64,000 nucleotides of DNA from assembly GCA_034769895.1 (NCBI GenBank), contig CM068368.1:337923076-337987075 (forward strand), in the 5' to 3' direction. Under the pieces are notes generated by a model. That model was not told the DNA's origin, did no database searches, and saw only the letters and a list, made by a program, of their open reading frames with translations. This DNA comes from Magicicada septendecula (lineage: Eukaryota > Arthropoda > Insecta > Hemiptera > Cicadidae). A program made the position numbers and the translations under genes. This document shows, in pieces, positions 1-11,741 of the stretch. How positions within the stretch are numbered: the stretch's first letter is position 1; each line of letters opens with the position of its first letter.

Positions 1-1235
1 CGGTGCATTACAGAGTCCAAATGGCATGACATTAAATTGGAATAAGCCACTTGGGGTCGAGAAAGCGGTCTTTTCCTTGTCTTCTTGATGAAGATCCACT
101 TGCCAATATCCACTCTTCAGGTCCAGTGTGGAAAACCACTGTGATCCGGACAACGTGTCGAGTGTATCGTCAATGCGAGGCAATGGGTAGCAGTCTTTCT
201 TTGTAATATCATTTAACCTCCGGTAGTCTATGCAGAAACGCAATCCACCATCCTTCTTCGCTACCAGCACTACAGGAGAAGACCAAGCATTTGGCGAAGG
301 TTCGATTACTCCCTCTGTCAACATGTCCTGTACTAACCGAGACATTTCCTCTTGTTTAGATAATGGAGGCCTTCGAGGAGGTTGGCGTATTGGTGTTGTG
401 TCCCCGGTATTGATGCGATGTTGCACAAGAGAGGTTCTTCCCAGTGACTGTCGCCGAACTCCAAAACAATCTTTGAATTCGTGTAAAAACTGTATGTTCT
501 TTTACCTCACCACTTGAGAGGTCTTTAGAAGATCTGTTCAGTAATTCTTGCAGTTCCTCTGGTAATTTGGAATTATCCGAAGCACTGGATCTTCGTTGCG
601 TTATTCCAGCTACCCAGGCCACAGTAGTCAATTTGCCTAGGAGCGTATTGCTTTGTAAAGTGATAGCTTGATCCAAAATATTCGCCACTCTAATAGGTAC
701 ATTTCCAGTTTCGTCAGGTTTTACTAAACTTCTGGCAATTAGTATGCCCGGTGTGCTGACTACCTGGCGTTTGAATATAGAACACTGGTTGCCCCTAGTA
801 TCTACATCAGTTCTAACCATGATGATCTTTTCGGGGTTTGGCGGAACAGTTACGGCCACTTGGTTTATGATGTCCATCGATTTTTCTGCTGTCGTCATTG
901 TTGATAGCAATTCCCTCTTCGCCTCCGATTCTCAAGACATTGTTCTTGAAGTCAACTATAAATCCATATGCGTTCATAACGTCCACACCAAGAATTGCTT
1001 CATCCACAATGTCTGCAACTAGTACTTGATGATTAAACTCAAATCGACCGAGGCGTAGGTGTATCTCCACTTTTCCATACACTTTTACAGGCCGTCCAGT
1101 AACTGTTCGCAAGCTGCAAGAGCACCAGATTGGCTTGAGATCTTTCACCACGTCGGGGCGCACAATAGAAACTGTTGCGCCTGTGTAAACTGTAATCGAG
1201 GTTGGCCTTTCATGAACAAATACGGTAACTACCAA
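1..1235 (-). pseudogene. protease and start of reverse transcriptase, gypsy copy A
   Basis: The minus strand shows a retropepsin-like segment (about 1235-813, with ILGVDVMNAYGFIVDF). It is followed by the linker and the first RT motifs near the left edge (the complement encodes a DYRRLNDITKKDCYPLP-like stretch around 180-240). The rest lies outside the window. The same order is present at 59.7-61.3 kb. It is broken. Confidence 0.85.
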
Positions 1236-2354
1236 GCTCCCGCTGTTTTTCTGAAGTGTAGAAATTGCGTATTGTCTAGGGGCTTCGTTCCTTCAGTTAG
1301 TCAGCACACGTTTGTACCGACTATTGCTCGTTTCCCTGCTGCTGAATTATAACCTGACAATCTCGTTGTAGATGTCCAGGTTTCCCACATCTATAACACT
1401 TCGGTTTTCCATCCTTTCTTATTTTATTCTGTGGCGCCGACCGTCGAGTCTGTTCCTTGTTCTTCCTCATCGTCTGTGCCGTCGTGATCTTTTAGCGCGC
1501 ACTTTAAGACTTGTCCAACCAGACGCTGATTTGGCGGCCTCAAATTGCAAAGCATGTACCAGGGCGTCCGCACTGTTCTGGTGTCTTGCCATTTGTAACA
1601 CTTGCTGTAGTTCATTATCTCGGACACTGGCAGTAAATGTCTGCATCGCAAAACTCGTTCGGAAATCTTCTGGCGCTTCAGGATAGGCCAGTCTAATTAG
1701 TCTGTCGATACTTGCTTCAAACTCTTGAAGACTCTCCCCGGAATGCTGTCGCCTTGTTCTCAACTGGGTGCAGTACACATCTCGTAAATGTTTATCACCA
1801 TACCGTAATTCTAGAGCTTTTATCAACTCGGCATAGATGTTCTGGCTATCAGGTGGCACTTTCTGTAGTAGTTCTGCCGCGGGTCCTTTTAATGCGAGAA
1901 CGAGTGAGACTGCCTTGTCTTTGTCCAATTATTCGCACATGCAGCAGCTTCAAATTGGCGGAGGTACGTTGCCCAGTTACTGGTTCCGTCAAAGGTTTGA
2001 GCTTTGACATGAACTGCCCCTGCTGCAGGCAAATTGACTTTCTCTATTAACTTATTTTCTGCGTCTTTTTCCGTCTTTATCATTGGTACAGTCTGTTCAG
2101 AAATTTGTTTTGGTTGAATCTTCATGCACTGTTCAACTTCAATTTTAATTTGTTTTCTTATGTTTGCCATTGAGTTTTCTACTGCAGATATTTTTGTTGA
2201 CATAACTTTTTCCACAGTCAAGACAGATTTTTCTACTTCAGCTATTTTATTTGTCATGGATTCTTCTACATCAAGTATTCTGGTAATCTGATTATTGAGC
2301 TCACCTCGTAATTCACCTACGTCACCACGTAGGAGACCCAATTCTGTGGTAGTA

Positions 2355-2883
2355 CAGTAGTGTGCAAATTAATCCGAACACAGCGCACCTCCAGCAATCT
2401 GTTAAACACCCCGAAAAAAAAATGTTTTGGGGTACCTTTACTTCTAAAGGCCCTGGATCATTGATTCCAGTGAATGGTATGCTAAGAAGTGATGAATACA
2501 TCAGCATTCTGCAAAAAAAGTAAAAGCTTTATTTCAACAACACAAAATTTCTGTTTTAAATTGGCCTGCCAATTCCCCGGATTTGAATCCAATAGAAAAC
2601 TTGTGGGCTATCGCAAAGTGGAGAGAGGAAAAAATCAACTGTACCACAGAAAATGCACTGATTGAAGCTGTCATAAATGTTTGGTTTCATGATGAAGAAA
2701 TAAAAAAAATCTGCAACACACTTGTCGAGTCGATGCCGAAACGTGTCTGTGACCTCATTAAGATCAAAGGAGGACATATCAGCTACTAGTTATTTTTCTA
2801 AATGTACTTGTGTGGTTTTGTTTGTGAGTAAAGTAGCTTTTTATGGAAAAACATCTGTGTTCGGATTAATTTGCACGCTACTG
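2355..2883 (+). mobile_element. Tc1-like DNA transposon, internally deleted, nested in gypsy gag
   Basis: 29-bp terminal inverted repeats (2355-2383 and 2855-2883, one mismatch, beginning CAGTAGTGTGCAAATTAAT) are flanked by TA target duplications at 2353-2354 and 2884-2885. The 529-bp body keeps only the C-terminal part of a Tc1-type transposase on the + strand. It inserted after the gypsy copy, because it splits the gag-like reading. It is a non-autonomous derivative. Confidence 0.92.
2421..2789 (+). pseudogene. Tc1-type transposase C-terminal remnant
   Basis: Two frames carry the end of a DDE transposase. The first is the MFWGTFTSKGPGSLIPVNG segment. After a frameshift near 2518 comes WPANSPDLNPIENLW, the signature around the third catalytic acidic residue (the E of NPIENLW), continuing to a stop after HISY. 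The N-terminal DNA-binding domain and the first catalytic Asp are missing, so it cannot be functional. Confidence 0.88.
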
Positions 2884-3223
2884 TATGTTCTTGCATCTGA
2901 TTTTGTTCATGAATTAACGCTTTGATGTCACCTGCTTCACGTTTACGTTCTTCTGCCTCCTGCTTACGTTCCTCTTTTTGTCTTTCTTCTGTTTCTAGCA
3001 TTAGTGCTTTCTGGCATTCCTCAGTCTCTTCTCTTTCTTGTCTTCGTTCTTCTTTTGTCTCTTCCGCCTCCTGTCTGCGTTTCTCATCCTGTCGTTTTTC
3101 TGCTTCTTCCTGTATCTGCCACAGCAGTGTTTGTAAAGCTTCCATCATCTGACTGGGGTCCATGTTTCCGATTAATCACGAATTACACTTGTCTTGTACA
3201 AAGTTTCCACTGTTAACCATTCT

Positions 3224-3241
3224 ATCCCACTTCTGACACCA
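3224..3241 (-). other. primer-binding site of gypsy copy A
   Basis: Directly inside the LTR the minus strand reads TGGTGTCAGAAGTGGGAT. It starts with TGG, the complement of a tRNA CCA end, as expected for a tRNA primer. A tRNA-Leu-like match is my impression and was not tested. Confidence 0.7.
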
Positions 3242-3242
3242 C

Positions 3243-3808
3243 TGTTACGACAGTCTACTCGATCGTCGTAGGTACAGTGGAAACAAAACAGTACACGACA
3301 CCAATTAAGTCACTAATCACACCTTTAATTTTTACTGTTAAACAGTTCGTAATTAACAACACAGTCTCTACAACAAATCAAATGAAGATTGTTCACACGC
3401 AATAAAATGTCTACTAACATAAAACACAATTGTATTACAATTATACTGCCCGATTATAAAACACAACACTTTACTAATAAACCACTTGAATCGCACAATA
3501 ATATCGCCCGAGAATAACTCTAGAACCGCTCTGTAAATATATCGCAGCTATACTGAAAACTAAGGCAGCTACCGCCATGTATTTGTAGTCCCGCTCACAC
3601 ACCAGAAGCTTCCAAACTGCGTCTTATCTCTGGTGTGAACTACGTAATTAACTGCGGCCTTGACACAGTCCGAGCGCCCGAGCGAAGCCCGGCACAGTCG
3701 AGAAGATTCTCGCAAAATGCCTCTACAACCATGTATGCCACACGCTTACATTCTGGATCTCTCTGGAACGTTCGATAAACACGTAGATTGTTCTGTGACG
3801 TCGTAACA
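3243..3808 (-). repeat. LTR of gypsy copy A
   Basis: On the minus strand it begins TGTTACGACGTCAC and ends GACTGTCGTAACA, so the ends are TG...CA with an inverted TGTTACGAC. Its interior closely resembles 35574-36054 and 62.52-62.69 kb. It is 566 bp long and adjoins the primer-binding site on the internal side. Confidence 0.85.
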
Positions 3809-4932
3809 ATATATTTATCTATTTCAGTAAAAGGTACAGTTATCTTTTTCAATTACTCATGCATTTCTTTTGTCGGTCTGTTGGTTTCAAATGTTGCTTG
3901 TTATGATGCAGAACGTTGTCTATACTAAAACACTTCTAGGAGGCAGATTTAGCAATAATCCCTCGTGCAGTATATTCACTTCATTTTGGTAATCCCCAGT
4001 CAAATGACAATATTTCCAAATAGTTCATGTGGCAGGAATGAACTCAAGCAGAAGCTTGTGAAGGCTTGTTTTACCCTCTTTGAAAGTGCCATCTTTTGCA
4101 AATTTGCTATGTGATTTTGTCATTTTTCAATAACGTAATTCATGGTGAACCATGAATTTATGAAAATTGACTATTCTTCTGACAGGTAATGTTTTTATTT
4201 TTTTATGTAACAAGTACTAAAAGATGTGTGCCTGCCAGTTTCAGTTTCTATTGATTCCTTTTTAAATTGTACTTACAGATACACTGGAAGTCTCTATGGC
4301 TCTTTCTATTATTATTATTATTTTGATCTGTTATAAACCTATCAGTGGTAGCTTCATTTATCGTAAATTTCAATAGATTACACAGAACTCCCCACGTTTG
4401 GCTGAGCAGCACTGTATCACACAATTTTAAAAAGAAATTATAATTCATGTTATCTGTAGAAATGATTTTCCAACAAAATGTTTTATAATCATTTTCTACT
4501 TTTTTGTGGGTTAATGTTGGGATGTTATTTTTTTGTTATTTCAGTTTTCTACAATTTTATTTGTCTAAGATAAATTTTCCAGTGAACAACATTTTTTTTA
4601 TAAAGTCTCTACAAAAACGTGTTGTTTTTATATAATCATTGAAAACTTTTGTCATAGACAAGAATAATATAAGTACTATAACATAACTACTTTAATGTGT
4701 ACTAAAATGATTTTCAGTATATAATTTTAAAATAGGCTGGTGAATTGTGTCAAATTTTTACAAATTAAGAATGTATATTAATAATGATTTTACTTCTAAA
4801 TAAAAATCTTCTGTTTCGCAGATGGTTGGAGTTTTCAGTTTATCAGGCATATTACACAGACAGTAAATTTAATGAATATTGTACAAAACAATTTTGATAT
4901 AATTTGTTTGATACAGTCTATATATGAAAGTA
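3809..4932. other. AT-rich non-coding DNA
   Basis: No recognisable exon, RNA gene or transposon end is visible between the gypsy LTR and the Tigger left end. It is presumably flanking or intron sequence of hep. Confidence 0.5.
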
Positions 4933-5033
4933 TAGTGGAGTCGCGTTTAACCGAGGTAATGTGGACCGAGACCTCCTCGGATAATCAAAAACTTGGAAAA
5001 AATGGAAGGTTCAAAGAAAAATTGCATGAGTAT

Positions 5034-7870
5034 TAATACAAACGATTTATGTAGTTAGTTTATATAACTTTCACTCTGACGTGTAGGTGAATTTAACACT
5101 TGGTTTCGTTAAATTATTTCTTTGATGATTTTTTTTATTTTATTTTAATTAATTGTTTAATTTGATTTGATGTTCTTGTTTATTTATATTTGAGTAATTA
5201 TTTGGTTGTAGATCCGTTGTTTGAATGTAAACAGTTTCGTAGACCTCTTGACGTTCGTTCACACTCCTGTTGAATTGTGTCGTCTGTGTAAGTCAGTGTA
5301 TAGTTTAGACAAAGTTATTTTATATAATTTAAACCTTCACGTACCTTTGATGTTGTACTAGAAGTTCGGTCGGTCTCCGGTGATTAATAAACTGTCAAGT
5401 TTTTTATTTATCAAACAGTATAATAGTGCTGTTAATGTTTCAGTGAGCACTTATAAATTTTACTTGGGCGTCATATGGGATTTCGTGAGAAATGTCCCAT
5501 AAAAAAGAATTCTTTTGATTAATCGAATGATTAATTTTGATTGATTTTAAGTTAGTAATTGATTGATTGATTATATCAGTATCAGGAGTTAAGTTCCCTT
5601 TTTTCTGTTCAATTGACTCTAACTGTTGGCGGTTCACTTGTCTGAATTGTAGCCAACTTAACGGTTTGCTTACCTTGAAATTGTAACTCATTAACTAGTA
5701 ATAAAGGTTAGTTATTCACTTTTTTAAATAATTGTTGACAATAGTTGTTACTTTACAATTCATTTGTTTATTGCTCACTCTATAATTGATTCAATTAAAT
5801 ACATTCAGTTTAATACAACAAACGGATTACAAATCTTCCGGCTTTTAACTTTTTTCTAACTCAGCCTGTTTGCAATGACAACTCTAGTCTTAGTTGTTTG
5901 ATTATTTATAATTATTAGCTATCTCAAGGGTGACTTCTTTTAATTTACAGAATAAAACGCCACTGCCTTATTTTACAATGCTGTTACCAAATATTAGAAT
6001 ATTAGGTTAGACACCTTTAGTTATTAAAATTAGTAAACGAAAAGTTTGTTCAATTTGTACCAATCTTAGGTTAGTTATGATAACTTAATACATGAAATCT
6101 TATGTCGGAATATTATAATTCCTTTAAATAAATTTAAAACAGTGTTCAGTACTTATTGTATTATTGTTTCTTGCGTCAGTATACAGGTGTATTTTTTATA
6201 CTGTTAATAGCTTACTTGTAAACAATGTAAATATATGCACTGTACTCCCTGGTTATTATCTCAATGATTATTTATTAACACTCTTCACGATCTGATACAC
6301 TGATCGTGGTTACACATCACTTTATTTTGCACATGAACGAGTTTATTTTCTTCTTGACTGTCTATTTCATTGGTTATGTATGATACTTAACCTCGGTCTT
6401 TAACACGCATTTCTAGTAAAAGTATCACTACTATTATCGATGCACTGATATTTAATTATACTTCTTCCTTCTCGTTGATTATTGAATTTTGGATGATAAA
6501 TCGGCCTCGATTAGTTGTTGTTGATTGAGTGGAAAGAGAAAAAAATGCTTCTCTGTTTACAATTGCGATCGTTTATATAGTTTTTTTAGAAGTCCGCTAG
6601 GCAGTGTCGGCGGGTTTCTAAAGTAGTCCGTGATTAGTTGAAAATGATGTCATTCTGACGTAATTCTATTTATAGGCATTACATATTTGTATTCGGAGCG
6701 TCATTGTCGATATTATTATTATTTCATTGTATTATTTGAAATTCACCAAATGTATGATGATAACGTTTATATCTCAGTTATTACAATTATAATTCAGGTT
6801 CTGTTACTATCATTGTAAATCTTGTTTATTTCTCTTTATTTTGACATGGCTTGATGCCAGTTTGGTCATAGTTTTCATTAACATTTCTTTATTCTAAACT
6901 AACTAATGCATTGTTTACATTCGTCTGCTAAATGTTGCAGATCCGACTAATAACTTTTTCTTAATATTCGTTTATTATTCTTAATTTCTAATTTGAACAT
7001 GATTATTTAATTAAAAAGAACACTTTATTATATGTAAATGCTGTATCCAGCTGAACAGTATTAACTATTAGTATATATTTGTTAATTGTTTATCATAAAC
7101 TTCCATATTTAACTATTTTTACTTCAACATGTCTTTCTTATCTCTTATTCATATAACATCACTCAGGTAGTGGTGCATTACATTCTTTTTATCATTATCA
7201 TTATTTTACTCCCCTATGCTTAGTAAGGTCTCAATCTGATTCTTATTTCTATGACTTAGTTCGGTCATTTTGGGTTTGTTATCATTCCTTTACAATGTTT
7301 TGTTCCTTGACTATTATGACATTTCTTTACATACCTTAAGTATTTTATCTACTTATAATGTTACCTGAACACATTCAGTGTTTACATTGATGGTTATCTT
7401 TAATCTATTATAACACATATTATTGGTTTTCTTATTTTCTTTTACAGTTTATGATTAATCATAGTATCGTTCTTTATATTTGTCTTTTTTAAATCATTAC
7501 TTTGACGTGGAACAGCTAATGTGCTGTTTCTATTTATAATACATGATACAAACATTATTCATGTCATTTCTTATCTTACTTATTTTATTTGATTTTATTC
7601 ATCTAAGGTTTTATTGCGCTCGCTTGACAGTTTATGTGGGAAACTTGTCTTGTCATTTCGTCTTTGTCATTCTGTTTATTTATGTTGTAGTGTCATTTTA
7701 TGCAGATAGTGGATTTACCACGGTTCATTTGAATTTCTTCTCTCCTTCCATTCTTTATTGGTTTATTATTTTTACTGTTACATTCTTCCTGGTTACTCAT
7801 TTATAGTTATTTTAGCATCATTCACCCTTCTGGTGTTTATTTTTATTATGGAACATTTTGTGATGTTACA
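5034..7870 (-). repeat. candidate solo LTR nested in the Tigger element
   Basis: This T-rich non-coding block is bounded by GTAT at 5030-5033 and GTAT at 7871-7874, a possible 4-bp target duplication. Its minus strand starts TGTAACATCAC, like the LTRs of the 50700-58913 element (TGTAACATGACC), and its length (2.84 kb) is close to the longer of those LTRs (2.87 kb). A TATATAAA on the minus strand lies near 6.57 kb. Against this, the other end lacks a clean CA and base-level similarity to known LTRs is weak by eye. Confidence 0.4.
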
Positions 7871-8134
7871 GTATAAGCTCTTTTCTTCTATTTCACCTAT
7901 TTGCTGTAATACATGTAATTGCTGCATATTGTAAGTGATACTTTGCCGATACTTTGCCACAAAAACATTTAATAATTGGAAAAAAGGAAAAATAAGAAAC
8001 TGAGCTGATTCTATGACTTACATAATCCTTTATTAATTACACTAAGTGGCAAGAACAGTAACAGTACAGCTCTTGTCAGATTAAAATCTTAAACAATTAA
8101 ATCTCATAATTTCTTTAAAAAGTCTAACAGTTTT

Positions 8135-9702
8135 TTACTTGATAGCGCTGCCTCTCTTCTTTGCCTCCATATTGGGCAGACGCTGCAGGACCAGAATGTC
8201 AAATGGTGACGTGTCTTCTTGTTGCTCGGTGTACAACAGTGCCCTCTCAATTGCACTTAAGCCGTCAGCGTGGCTTATCTTATTGTCCACAGTAGGAGTG
8301 GCGTCTTCTTCATCGTCGCTGTTTTTATTTTGAGTAATCAAATTTACAATGACCTCTTCGGATAGTTCACATTGTTCATCGTCATTCATCCAGTTGTTAA
8401 CGTCTTGATTCGTCACTGCCTCAGTAACAGTCCTGGTAACTGATTTAAAAGTTCCACTAGTTCTACATCATCTTCATTCTCTTCATCGTTGTTTGTGTTA
8501 TCCCTTTTTGGTGGAATATTTTTCCAGCTTTTCAGGACAGTAGATTCTTTCACATTGTCTCATGATTCCACCAGCCAATAAAACATCTTGTAAGTTAATT
8601 TGTTTCAGACTTTCAACAACTGTTTTACCATCTTCTAAATCATCAAGCAAATGCCTCAGTAGTCTCTTTCGGTAGTTTCTTTTCAGGACAAAACCTCTTG
8701 ATCCAGGGGCTGAATAAGGGACGTTACATTGGGAGGTAAAAGGAGGGCCCAGATGTCATCTCCACTGACCAATTCACACTCGTCGGGATGAGTGGGAGTG
8801 TTGTCCAAAAATTAAGAGTGCCTTATGGGGCAGATTATTTTCGTCACAAAATTGTTTTATGCTCATCACAAACTGCTCATGAAACCATGACTTGAAAATT
8901 GAGGAATCTATCCAAACGAATTTTTTTTTAGTGTATTTAATAGGAAATCGTCAACGTTCACATTTTGGAAAGCTCTTGGTTTTTTTTTTTATTTGCCTAT
9001 TAGCAAGAGTTTAAGCTTGTGGTTACCAGATTTATTTGCACATGCCAAAACCGTCACTCTTTCTGTGCTTCTTTTGTAGCCAGGCTGACTGTTCTTACTG
9101 CACTGCAAGAGTCTTGGTGGGCAACATTTTAAAATTCAGGCCCATTTCATCACAGTTATAAATTTGCTGTGGGCCAAGATGTTTTTTTTTATGATGTTGT
9201 CTAGCTTGTCAACAAAGGAATCTACTGCACTGCCGTCAGCTGACAATATTTCACCTGTAATATTTAACTGCCTCACGCCATACCGCTTTTTCCATCGATC
9301 AAGCCAACCGATGCTTGCTGTAAATTCCTCTTCTCAATCTTTGAAGCGATTGAAGAATTGCGATGCCTTGGATTGTAACATTGGACCAGACAAGGGACTT
9401 CCCTTCTCTTTCATCTGTTGAAACCACAAAAACAACGCCTTTGATGTCTGTTTATATTCGCTATTTTTCATTGTTTTTCTCTTCTTTAAGACAGGTAGTA
9501 TTTCTTTGTTCCCAGTCATTTGTGCACGTTGAGACACCCACTCTTCAGTTTGCACCCTTTTTCTTCTCCAGTCTCCGACAGTCACTTCACCAACGCCTAA
9601 ATCACTTGCCACTTTTTTAATGGTTTCACCACGATCTAATCGTTTGATAGCATTGAGCTTACCTTGTAGTGATAAAACCATGTGTTTTCTTTTTTCACTC
9701 AT
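8135..9702 (-). pseudogene. Tigger/pogo transposase, broken
   Basis: It opens at 9702 with MSEKRKHMVLSLQGKLNAIK and continues through a CENP-B/psq-like helix-turn-helix (GETIKKVASDLGVGEVTVGDW) and a second DNA-binding region (SGPMLQSKASQFF). The DDE part follows in shifting frames: a YNCDEMGLNFK-like first Asp block near 9.14-9.17 kb, a WFHEQFV block near 8.87 kb, and the [16 protein letters not shown] signature near 8.73 kb. It ends at the acidic C-terminus (8135). Several frameshifts and stops, for example around 9.3, 8.83 and 8.65 kb, make it a pseudogene. The length matches a full Tigger transposase of about 500 residues. Confidence 0.88.
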
Positions 9703-10030
9703 TGCCAAACGAAAATGTAAAACCAACTCACGAGAAATCTTAATACAAAGCACAGCTACTCACACTTCGCAGTTGATTATATTTTAACAGCGCGACGATT
9801 GACAGCAAACTAACTCAGGTCAGTGAGCTTGAGCAGGGACAGTAGGGAGTGTGGGTGACCCAGTCAAGGTCGCTGTGTACAGTCTTGTGTCAATTAAAAT
9901 ATGTCACGTAGCGTCTGGTGCCAATGTAAGAAGGACAGTTACAATAATAGAGATTTCATTATTTCTTGGTTTAGGCTCGGATAACATGGAAGCTCAGTTA
10001 ATCGAGACTCGGTTAATTGCGACTCCACTG

Positions 10031-11513
10031 TATACAATAATTGTATGACTCAAATTTGTTTTTGTTTTAATCTGTGAAAATCCATGGTGAACTCTGTAAT
10101 GGTATTTACTCACCATTAGCAAAAAGTAGTAATTTAATTAAATTATTTCTGGCTTATAAGATTTATGATATTCATCTACTTCTCATTTTGAAAACACCCA
10201 CAAGTTTTATTCATTTGCCAGTTGTGAAGGTTATACTGTATAAAACTGTTCTGATTTCTTCTGGACAAAAAAATTACTATAGACACAAGTACAAGTCCTT
10301 TTGATGCTGTTAGATTTGGCCAATAAGAACTTTTGTAAATTTCTAATATACTCCCAGACAGGAAACTCAGATGTAAATAAATGTTTTTAGAAATTATAGT
10401 AGTCGTATAGATGTATAGATAAGTATTTTGTATTCTTATTTGTTCTGATTTAATTAATTTCAATATTATATTATATGAATATTGGCAAACAATAATAATT
10501 CCAAGCATTGGAGAGCATAGAACTATCATCCTAGCTGTCTTTTTATAAATCTTTTTGAAATTAAGTAAGTCATAATGCTGAAGTTTTATGTAAACACATA
10601 CATGTGTTTTTGCATTTGTACACCTTAAAATAATTCTGTCAATACTGTTCTTACTTAGGTGTTGGTTGACTTTACTTTTTTTGTATTCACTATGTCTAGT
10701 TTGAGATGCAGTACTATGTGTATTCATAGTGAGTGTTAAGAATTTTAGAAAATTTGAATTATTGTTATTTTCAAACATAAAGTATTTTGAATGTAAATGT
10801 TCTTGTATGGAAGGTTAGTCGAAATGTTTGGAGAGCAACTTCTGTAGTATAGTGGGAAAACTGAAATTTTTGGTGTATTGTAAGATTCATATTTCATGTA
10901 AACAGCTGTTAATTTTATATAAGAACTCCAGATATCATTAAAATATTTATACACGGTGTTGGAAAACTGGAGTATGAGAGTGAATGACATTGATGAGATC
11001 ATTGGCATCACAACATGTCAGCATGTGTATTGTACTTTAACATAAGATCCCAATGTGTCTAAATAAACTTTATGTGGAGTCCTCGCACATTTTGGGGTGT
11101 CTTCTGTGGGGATCATCTTGAGTGCTTATATGATCATGTTTTATCTCGAGTGCCCACTTACAAACCTGTTTTTGAAGGTGCAACAGCTCGTGAGATATTT
11201 ACTATTTTATTGTGACTTTTTATTGGAGACCAATATTTATATTTTTACCATTTTTTAAAAAAAGAATTCACTTACAGAATGATGTTTGATTTTGTCAATT
11301 TTGAAAAACATGCGTGACACAAACAGCTTGTATTGTAATCAATGAATACATTGACAATAGATTTGGAAATTAACAGATGTTTACATGAATCTTACAACAC
11401 GGTAACAATTTTAGTTCCACCACCAAGCTGTAGACACTCTCACTTAACCTTTCTATAGTAGTAATCATTGAGTTAATGTATTGGAAACTTATATACGTTT
11501 TGCTTTGTGATAG
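10031..11513. other. hep intron sequence, nothing recognised
   Basis: AT-rich DNA with many short open frames but no protein similarity I recognise. It ends at the AG acceptor (11512-11513) of the first visible hep exon. Confidence 0.5.
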
Positions 11514-11741
11514 CAAATGCGACGTTCAGGAAACAGTGAAGAGAACAAACGGATCATTATGGACTTGGATGTTGTATTGAAGTCACATGACTGCCCATAT
11601 ATTGTTCAGTGCCTAGGGTGTTTCATTACTGAAGCAGATGTGTGGATATGTATGGAACTTATGGCAACATGTTTTGATAAACTGCTCAAGCGTGTACGCA
11701 CGCCTGTCCCTGAGAATATACTCGGAAAAGTTACGTTAGCT
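11514..11741 (+). CDS. hep: MKK7/hemipterous kinase exon (N-lobe: alpha-C to hinge)
   Basis: It encodes 76 codons, starting QMRRSGNSEENKRI and continuing with a DLDVVLKSHDCPYIVQ block and the hinge segment VWICMELMATCFDKLLKR. These match subdomains III-V of MAP kinase kinase 7 (Drosophila hemipterous), the dual-specificity kinase that activates JNK. The acceptor is AG at 11512-11513 and the donor is GTAAGT after GCT at 11741; both junctions are phase 0. In the family Q follows the conserved Val-Lys of strand beta 3, so the ATP-binding lysine and glycine loop must be encoded by an upstream exon that I do not see in the window. The next exon (16021) continues the reading without a gap. Confidence 0.93.

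Larger units (their letters stand above)
1467..3163 (-). pseudogene. gag-like region of gypsy copy A
   Basis: The N-terminal part (about 3163-2890) opens with MDPSQMMEAL and is rich in Glu, Arg and Gln with coiled-coil character. After the Tc1-like insertion, the capsid-like part follows (about 2341-1467), with motifs such as FDGTSNWATYLRQFEAAA and LRDVYCTQLRTR that are typical of insect gypsy Gag. A CCHC-like stretch follows nearer 1.4 kb. This is a fossil; the same protein parts recur at 61.45-62.44 kb. Confidence 0.8.
1..3808 (-). mobile_element. Ty3/gypsy LTR retrotransposon fossil, copy A (cut by window start)
   Basis: Read on the minus strand, this shows an LTR (3243-3808), a primer-binding site, a gag-like region, a retropepsin-like protease and the start of reverse transcriptase. 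The element runs off the left edge, so its second LTR is not seen. It is broken, with several breaks, and a Tc1-like element sits in its gag-like part. The same family is present again at 58.96-62.69 kb, and LTR relatives lie at 35574-36054. It is an old copy; its age cannot be read from LTR divergence because only one LTR is visible. Confidence 0.9.
4933..10030 (-). mobile_element. Tigger/pogo-type DNA transposon, about 5.1 kb with a probable nested insert
   Basis: The left end TAGTGGAGTCGCGTTTAACC (4933) and the complement of the right end, CAGTGGAGTCGCAATTAACC (10030), are inverted repeats. TA dinucleotides flank both sides (4931-4932, 10031-10032). A minus-strand Tigger transposase remnant occupies about 8.1-9.7 kb. 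The 2.8 kb between roughly 5.03 and 7.87 kb is not needed for a Tigger and looks inserted (separate entry). Confidence 0.88.

Noticed and set aside
5440-5691. 83-codon minus-strand frame
   Set aside because: Low-complexity Ile/Asn/Gln frame in AT-rich DNA inside a probable LTR.
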